A stretch of DNA of 15,018 nt, taken from assembly GCA_900555585.1 (NCBI GenBank), contig USLT01000008.1, positions 1-15,018 of the forward strand, given 5' to 3'. This DNA comes from an uncultured Collinsella sp. (GTDB lineage: Bacteria > Actinomycetota > Coriobacteriia > Coriobacteriales > Coriobacteriaceae). The notes under the pieces were generated by a model. It worked only from the letters and a program-made list of their open reading frames with translations. It ran no database searches and was not told the DNA's origin. The position numbers and the translations under genes were made by a program. This document shows, piece after piece, positions 11,236 through 15,018 of this stretch (positions within the stretch are counted from its first letter, which is position 1; every line of letters begins with the position of its first letter).

Positions 11236-11503
11236 GACGAAGGTTCGCATCAACAGCGCGGGCGCCCGCTCGATCCTCATGAGCGGAGCGGTGTCAGACG
11301 AACTCGACCGACGCGGGCAGTCCATCGCGCGGGCCGCGTGCGCCATGGCGAGCGAGGACACGCTGCGCAACCCGCCGTTCTCCGCGAACACCAAGAACGG
11401 CATGAACCGCGCCCGCTGCATTGTCGGAACGGCGTCGCCGCATGGCGTCAATAACAACAACAAGCACAACACGTTGATCAAGGCATTGGGGGCTGGTCGC
11501 TGA
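11228..11503 (+). CDS. Neck/tail-joining protein (HK97 gp10-like position)
   Basis: A 91-residue protein whose ATG 11228 lies inside the previous gene, eleven bases after GGAGGT. It starts K-V-R-I-N-S-A-G-A-R-S-I-L, continues with a helix E-L-D-R-R-G-Q-S-I-A-R-A-A, and ends in a basic, Asn-rich tail (G-V-N-N-N-N-K-H-N-T-L-I-K-A-L-G). This is the usual plan of short gp10-like neck proteins, where an N-terminal strand and long helix precede a flexible end. Its stop overlaps the next start by one base. Confidence 0.72.
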   Translation: MAKTKVRINSAGARSILMSGAVSDELDRRGQSIARAACAMASEDTLRNPPFSANTKNGMNRARCIVGTASPHGVNNNNKHNTLIKALGAGR

Positions 11504-11844
11504 TGGACGTAGAGAGGGAGTTCCGCCGCGTGCTGGGCGAGTTGCCCGCCGAGGTCTACATCGACGTTCCAGAAACGCGACCCGCCGAGTTCTACAGCGT
11601 GGAGCTGACGGGCACGACCACGGCTCACTCTGGCGCGCTCGCAACCTCCACCATCGCCGTGCAGTGCTGGGCGGCGACCCGCAGGCGTGCGCGCGAGTTG
11701 TTCGACGCGCTGGCCGCAAAGCTGCCGTCAATCTGCTACGCGTGCGGGGCCATCGGCTCCGCGACGTTGGAGGGAGGCTACCGATTCGATGACCTCGAAA
11801 GCGGCACCCCGCGCTACCAAGCGCTCATACAAATCACCTACTGA
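11503..11844 (+). CDS. Tail completion/terminator protein
   Basis: A 113-residue protein with TGATG overlap at 11501-11505. Sequence pattern: an N-terminal helix (V-E-R-E-F-R-R-V-L-G), P-A-E-V-Y-I-D-V-P-E-T-R-P, a strand T-I-A-V-Q-C-W-A, a helix T-R-R-R-A-R-E-L-F-D-A-L-A-A-K-L-P, and closing strands G-T-P-R-Y-Q-A-L-I-Q-I-T-Y. This is the gpU/gp17-like fold of proteins that cap the tail tube at the head end. It is the last gene before a terminator. Confidence 0.8.
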   Translation: MDVEREFRRVLGELPAEVYIDVPETRPAEFYSVELTGTTTAHSGALATSTIAVQCWAATRRRARELFDALAAKLPSICYACGAIGSATLEGGYRFDDLESGTPRYQALIQITY

Positions 11845-11849
11845 CGACG

Positions 11850-11874
11850 GCCCGCGCGAGCGGGCTTCTTTTTT
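11850..11874 (+). terminator. Rho-independent terminator between neck and tail genes
   Basis: GCCCGC (11850-11855) pairs perfectly with GCGGGC (11860-11865), loop GCGA, followed by TTCTTTTTT. The next ribosome binding site GGAGGT starts directly after it at 11875. Confidence 0.85.
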
Positions 11875-11884
11875 GGAGGTACAC

Positions 11885-12466
11885 ATGGCTAAATCCGAAG
11901 CCAAGAAGAACGACGTGAACAACGTCTCCGACGGCACGGGCCTTGCGGGCGGCTACCTCTTCCGCGCCCCGCTCGGCTCCACCAAGCCAACCGACCTTGA
12001 CGGATCACTCGACCCCGCGTTCAAGGTTCTGGGCTTCCTGTCCGAAGACGGTCTGACGTTCTCGACTGAGAGCGACCGCGAGGAAATCAAGGATATGAAC
12101 GGCGAGACCATCCATTCCGCCAAGTCCTCTCATTCCGAAACCTTCACCGCGACGCTTGCCGAGGTCAAGAAGGGCACGCTTGCCGTGCAGTACGGCGAGA
12201 AGAACGTGGAGGACACGGCTGGCAAGCTCACCGTCCACGTCAAGGGCGATGACCCCGAGCGCGCCATCTACGTCGCCGAGTGCGTGCTTAAGAACGGTCG
12301 CCGCTGGCGCCGACTCATCCACGACGCGCAGCCGACCGAGCTGGGAGACCTCGCGGTGAAGGCGGGCGAGCTTTTCGGCCGCGAGACCACTTTCACCGCG
12401 TACAAGGACTCGACCAGCGGCGATTACTACACCGACTGGTTCGAGTCCACCGAGACGGGTGAGTAG
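11885..12466 (+). CDS. Major tail tube protein
   Basis: A 193-residue protein; GGAGGT (11875-11880) is four bases before ATG 11885. Upstream in-frame codons belong to the previous gene's shadow and the terminator. Features are G-L-A-G-G-Y-L-F-R-A-P-L-G-S-T-K-P near the start, L-G-F-L-S-E-D-G-L-T-F-S near 50, then E-E-I-K-D-M-N-G and a series of strands (S-E-T-F-T-A-T-L-A, K-L-T-V-H-V). This is typical of siphovirus tail tube subunits, which stack as hexamer rings. Its place directly before the chaperone pair is conserved. Confidence 0.88.
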   Translation: MAKSEAKKNDVNNVSDGTGLAGGYLFRAPLGSTKPTDLDGSLDPAFKVLGFLSEDGLTFSTESDREEIKDMNGETIHSAKSSHSETFTATLAEVKKGTLAVQYGEKNVEDTAGKLTVHVKGDDPERAIYVAECVLKNGRRWRRLIHDAQPTELGDLAVKAGELFGRETTFTAYKDSTSGDYYTDWFESTETGE

Positions 12467-12468
12467 CC

Positions 12469-12756
12469 ATGGCGAAGCCCGATAAGCCGACCATCGTGGA
12501 CGGCATCAAGGTCGAGGTCACCGCCGACGCCTTCGACGATTTCGAAATCACCGAGTGCATTGCGGACCTCTACGACGAGGACGCCGACGATGGCGCCAAG
12601 ACCGCCGCTGCGGTGAAGATGTACCGCCTTGTCTTCGGCGCCGACTTCGCCCGCATCAAGCGCGAGCTTCGAGCAAAGCACGACGGCAGGCTGACCAACG
12701 AGGCCATGAGCGCATTCATGGCGGAGGTTATCGAGGCTGTCAACGCAAAAAACTAA
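12469..12756 (+). CDS. Tail assembly chaperone, short form (gpG-like)
   Basis: A 95-residue protein. It has an N-terminal strand G-I-K-V-E-V-T-A-D-A-F-D-D-F-E-I-T-E and a helical remainder (V-K-M-Y-R-L-V-F-G, R-I-K-R-E-L-R-A-K-H) ending A-V-N-A-K-N. As with lambda G, the last codons form a -1 frameshift heptamer. Chaperones of this type coat the tape measure protein until the tube assembles. Start ATG 12469 is two bases after the tail protein stop. Confidence 0.88.
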   Translation: MAKPDKPTIVDGIKVEVTADAFDDFEITECIADLYDEDADDGAKTAAAVKMYRLVFGADFARIKRELRAKHDGRLTNEAMSAFMAEVIEAVNAKN

Positions 12757-13148
12757 TCGGGCTTGCCCTTGCGCTTAAGCGGTACGGCGGTGAGCTGAGA
12801 GCCGATTTCCAGCAGTACTACGGCCTGGACCTGGACCGCATGGGAACCGACTACAGCCGCCGCCACGCCGCCGTGCTCATGGAGCAGCTGCCAGCCGACA
12901 GCAGGACGGCGCTCGCCCTGAATCCCGAGGCCGAGTGGGGCGCGACCGACTACCTGCTCTGGCGCATCGAACACACGCTGCGCGTCATCGCGTGGCAGTC
13001 CACGGAGGACGGCGCGAAGGGGCGCAGGCCCCCGAAGCCGCTCCCGACGCCCGCCGACCGCGCGAGGGTGGGGCGCAAGCTGCAAGCGACCGATTTGGAC
13101 TTCATCAATCAAAAACTAGGATTCACGGAGGTGGCCGATGGCAACTGA
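12469..13148 (+). CDS. Tail assembly chaperone, frameshifted long form (gpGT-like), -1 shift at about 12753
   Basis: If ribosomes slip back one base on the heptamer at 12747-12753, translation continues from CTA 12753 to TGA 13146-13148. This adds 131 residues (L-I-G-L-A-L-A-L-K-R-Y-G-G...) for about 226 in total. The extension has an F-Q-Q-Y-Y-G-L-D region and an A-T-D-Y-L-L-W-R-I-E-H-T-L helix, as in lambda T-like partners that bind the tape measure. No good start codon with a ribosome binding site exists for the second frame alone, which supports synthesis by frameshifting. It ends 11 bases inside the tape measure gene. Confidence 0.85.
12747..12753 (+). promoter_or_regulatory. Programmed -1 ribosomal frameshift site
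   Basis: A-AAA-AAC is in the correct phase (GCA AAA AAC TAA), one of the most efficient -1 slippery heptamers. The zero-frame stop follows at once. The palindrome CGCTTAAGCG (12772-12781) lies about 18 bases downstream and could stimulate slippage. Confidence 0.88.
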
Positions 13149-15018
13149 GTTGGCGACCGCCTATCTCTCCCTAATCCCAACGCTTAAAGGAGCGGGCAAA
13201 AGCATCCAAAACGAGCTTGACGGAATCAACGTCAACAAGCCCAGCAAGAAGATGGGCAAGCATCTCAGCGACGGTCTGACAGATGGTGCGAAGAGCGGGA
13301 GCAGCGGCATCATGTCCGCGCTCGGCGGCATCGCGAAGGTCGCGGGACCGATCCTCGCCGCCGTCGGCTTCTCGCAGCTCGTCGGCGAGGCCGCGTCTGC
13401 GACGGACGCGACGCAGAAGTTCAAGAGCACGCTTGAGTTCGCGGGCAAGGCAGACGAGGTGGAGCGCCTTACGGCATCGACGCGCAAGTATGCGGACCAG
13501 ACCGTGTACTCTCTGTCTGATATCCAGAACATCACCGCGCAGCTCGCCGCGAACTCGGTCAAGGGATACGACAAGCTCGCCGAGGCAGCGGGCAACCTCA
13601 ACGCCGTGGCGGGCGGCAACGCCGAGACGTTCTCGCGCGTGGGCCTCGTGCTCACGCAGACGGCGGGCGCTGGAAAGTTAACCACGGAGAACTGGAACCA
13701 GCTCGCGGACGCCATCCCCGGCGCATCGGGCAAGCTACAAGAAGCCATGCTCAAGAACGGCGCCTACACTGGCAATTTCCGTGACGCTATGTCTAAGGGC
13801 GAGATTACAGCCGAGGAATTCAACCAGGCAATCATGGACCTTGGATTCGAGGACGCCGCTATAGAGGCGGCGAAATCCACGAAGACTTTCGAAGGCTCCA
13901 TCGGAAACATGCGGGCTGCTTTCGTCGGCGGCATCGGTGACGTGCTGGCTAAGCTGCAGCCCGCCATCACGGGCGCAATCAACAGCATCACGCCTCTTGT
14001 CGAGGGCGCTTTCACGGCGCTCAGCGCTGGCGTAGGCATCTTCATGGACAAGATGGTGGAGGTCGGGACTGCGCTGCAGCCATTTATAGAGCAGGCGCAG
14101 GCTCAACTTGCACCAGCACTGTCTGAAATCGGCTCAGCCTTCCAGGCTCTTTGGACTGCGATACAGCCGATCGTGCAGATGGTCATCTCCATCGTCGTCC
14201 CGATGGTCGGTCAGGTAATCACGCTGCTCGCGTCGCTCGCCGCGACTATCATGTCCGCCGTCGCTCCCGTCATCACCAATATCGCCGCGCTCATCACGAC
14301 GCTCATGCCGACAATCCAGCTCATCTGGACCACGGCGATGACGGCAATCATGGGCGTGGTCAATGCTGTATGGCCCTTCATCCAGACCCTTATCACGACG
14401 GTGATGAACGTCATCGACGCTGTAATCACGACCGTGCTCGCAATCATCAACGGCGATTGGGCTGGCGCGTGGGAAGGCATCAAGGCCGTCGCATCGTCCA
14501 TCTGGGAAGGAATCAAGTCGCTTATCTCTGCTGGCATCAACGCAGCCAAGGGCGTCATCAGCTCCGTGCTCGGCGCCATAAAGGGCATCTGGAACGGCGC
14601 GTGGAACGGCTTGAAAAGCTTCGTCGGCTCCATCTGGGAGGGAATCAAAACTGGCGTTTCCAACGGCATCGGCGCCGTGATGGGGTACATCGGCGAGCTT
14701 CCTGGGAAAATCACCGGCTTCTTCTCTGGGGCTGGCTCGTGGCTAATCGATGCGGGCAAGTCGATTCTCGATGGATTGCTCAGCGGCCTTAAGTCCGCGT
14801 GGGGCAAGGTCACCGATTTCGTCGGCGGCATCGGCGATTGGATTGTCAGCCACAAGGGACCGCCGAGCTACGACGCCGTGATGCTCGTGAAGAACGGCGA
14901 GCTAATCATGGGCGGTCTGCTCGACGGCATGACGCGCGGCTGGGGTGACGTGGAGGACTTCGTTAAGTCACGCAACGCGAGCATCCAGGCGAGCTACGAC
15001 GTTGGCGCGGGCGGGTCT
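13138..15018 (+). CDS. Tail tape measure protein (TP901-type), 3' truncated by window
   Basis: Open without stop for 627 codons from ATG 13138 to the window end; GGAGGTG (13127-13133) lies four bases upstream. Residues about 57-85 form a hydrophobic segment. The TP901 core follows at about 99-258: T-R-K-Y-A-D-Q-T-V-Y-S-L-S-D-I, G-A-G-K-L-T-T-E-N-W-N-Q-L, and G-N-M-R-A-A-F-V-G-G. Residues about 340-428 are a long series of hydrophobic, probably membrane-active helices. Beyond these come Trp-containing repeats (I-W-E-G-I-K, I-W-N-G-A-W-N-G-L-K, I-W-E-G-I-K). The protein sets tail length and takes part in DNA passage through the host envelope. The end of the gene is outside the window. Confidence 0.92.
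   Translation, partial: MATELATAYLSLIPTLKGAGKSIQNELDGINVNKPSKKMGKHLSDGLTDGAKSGSSGIMSALGGIAKVAGPILAAVGFSQLVGEAASATDATQKFKSTLEFAGKADEVERLTASTRKYADQTVYSLSDIQNITAQLAANSVKGYDKLAEAAGNLNAVAGGNAETFSRVGLVLTQTAGAGKLTTENWNQLADAIPGASGKLQEAMLKNGAYTGNFRDAMSKGEITAEEFNQAIMDLGFEDAAIEAAKSTKTFEGSIGNMRAAFVGGIGDVLAKLQPAITGAINSITPLVEGAFTALSAGVGIFMDKMVEVGTALQPFIEQAQAQLAPALSEIGSAFQALWTAIQPIVQMVISIVVPMVGQVITLLASLAATIMSAVAPVITNIAALITTLMPTIQLIWTTAMTAIMGVVNAVWPFIQTLITTVMNVIDAVITTVLAIINGDWAGAWEGIKAVASSIWEGIKSLISAGINAAKGVISSVLGAIKGIWNGAWNGLKSFVGSIWEGIKTGVSNGIGAVMGYIGELPGKITGFFSGAGSWLIDAGKSILDGLLSGLKSAWGKVTDFVGGIGDWIVSHKGPPSYDAVMLVKNGELIMGGLLDGMTRGWGDVEDFVKSRNASIQASYDVGAGGS

Noticed and set aside
14211..14855. Minus-strand open frame opposite the tape measure gene (also 13161-13754)
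   Set aside because: Shadows of the continuous + strand tape measure frame; Met/Pro/Ser-rich with no domain.
1..15018. Integrase, att sites, repressor or lysis genes
   Set aside because: None seen in the window, so no claim is made about lysogeny or insertion site.

Overview
The window is a stretch of a tailed (siphovirus-type) phage or prophage genome, almost entirely coding on the + strand. It holds the end of an early/middle region followed by DNA packaging, head, neck and tail genes. The high G+C content, strong AAGGAGG-type ribosome binding sites and the run of small zinc-ribbon proteins suggest a high-G+C Gram-positive host. The protein styles (RLADLIE/ERTCRM zinc-ribbon proteins, DUF3310, the TerL type, the DNPPF methyltransferase) resemble Coriobacteriia phages as I recall them; that host call is inference. 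No integrase, repressor, lysis gene or att site is visible, so I cannot say whether it is temperate.

Region 1 (1-1631) is a tightly overlapping operon of small genes: the tail of a Lar-like protein, three zinc-ribbon proteins, two small unknowns and a DUF3310 protein. A helically spaced array of TGCGACA-type units (about 11 bp apart) lies in the 5' end of the DUF3310 gene. The operon ends at a hairpin terminator whose T-run runs into the -35 of the next promoter.

Region 2 (1660-2360) looks like the late-gene switch. A promoter with a perfect -10 and an inverted repeat at its start site drives a RinA/ArpU/DUF1492-like regulator. The only start that fits both the ribosome binding site and the expected N-terminus is an ATA codon. 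Directly after the regulator come six TGCA motifs at exactly 10-bp spacing, a -10-like hexamer, and then a terminator only about 60-80 bases downstream.

Region 3 (2379-8017) holds two HNH endonuclease genes separated by a terminator, a GC-rich candidate cos site, TerS, TerL, portal and a MuF-like minor head protein. Region 4 (8018-9062) is a DNA methyltransferase-like cassette. It is bounded by terminators that carry the same 13-bp direct repeat and is followed by a train of hairpins. Region 5 (9063-15018) runs scaffold, major capsid, four neck/connector genes, terminator, major tail protein, the tail chaperone pair with a classic -1 slippery heptamer, and the tape measure protein, which is cut by the window end.

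As a system, six intrinsic terminators lie downstream of the only late-type promoter I can see. The layout regulator gene, iterated sites, promoter, nearby terminator, late genes parallels lambda Q/pR'/tR'. The main hypothesis is therefore that the regulator acts as a processive antiterminator, or as an activator with leaky terminators, on an iterated-site promoter. This is inference and is laid out under findings.
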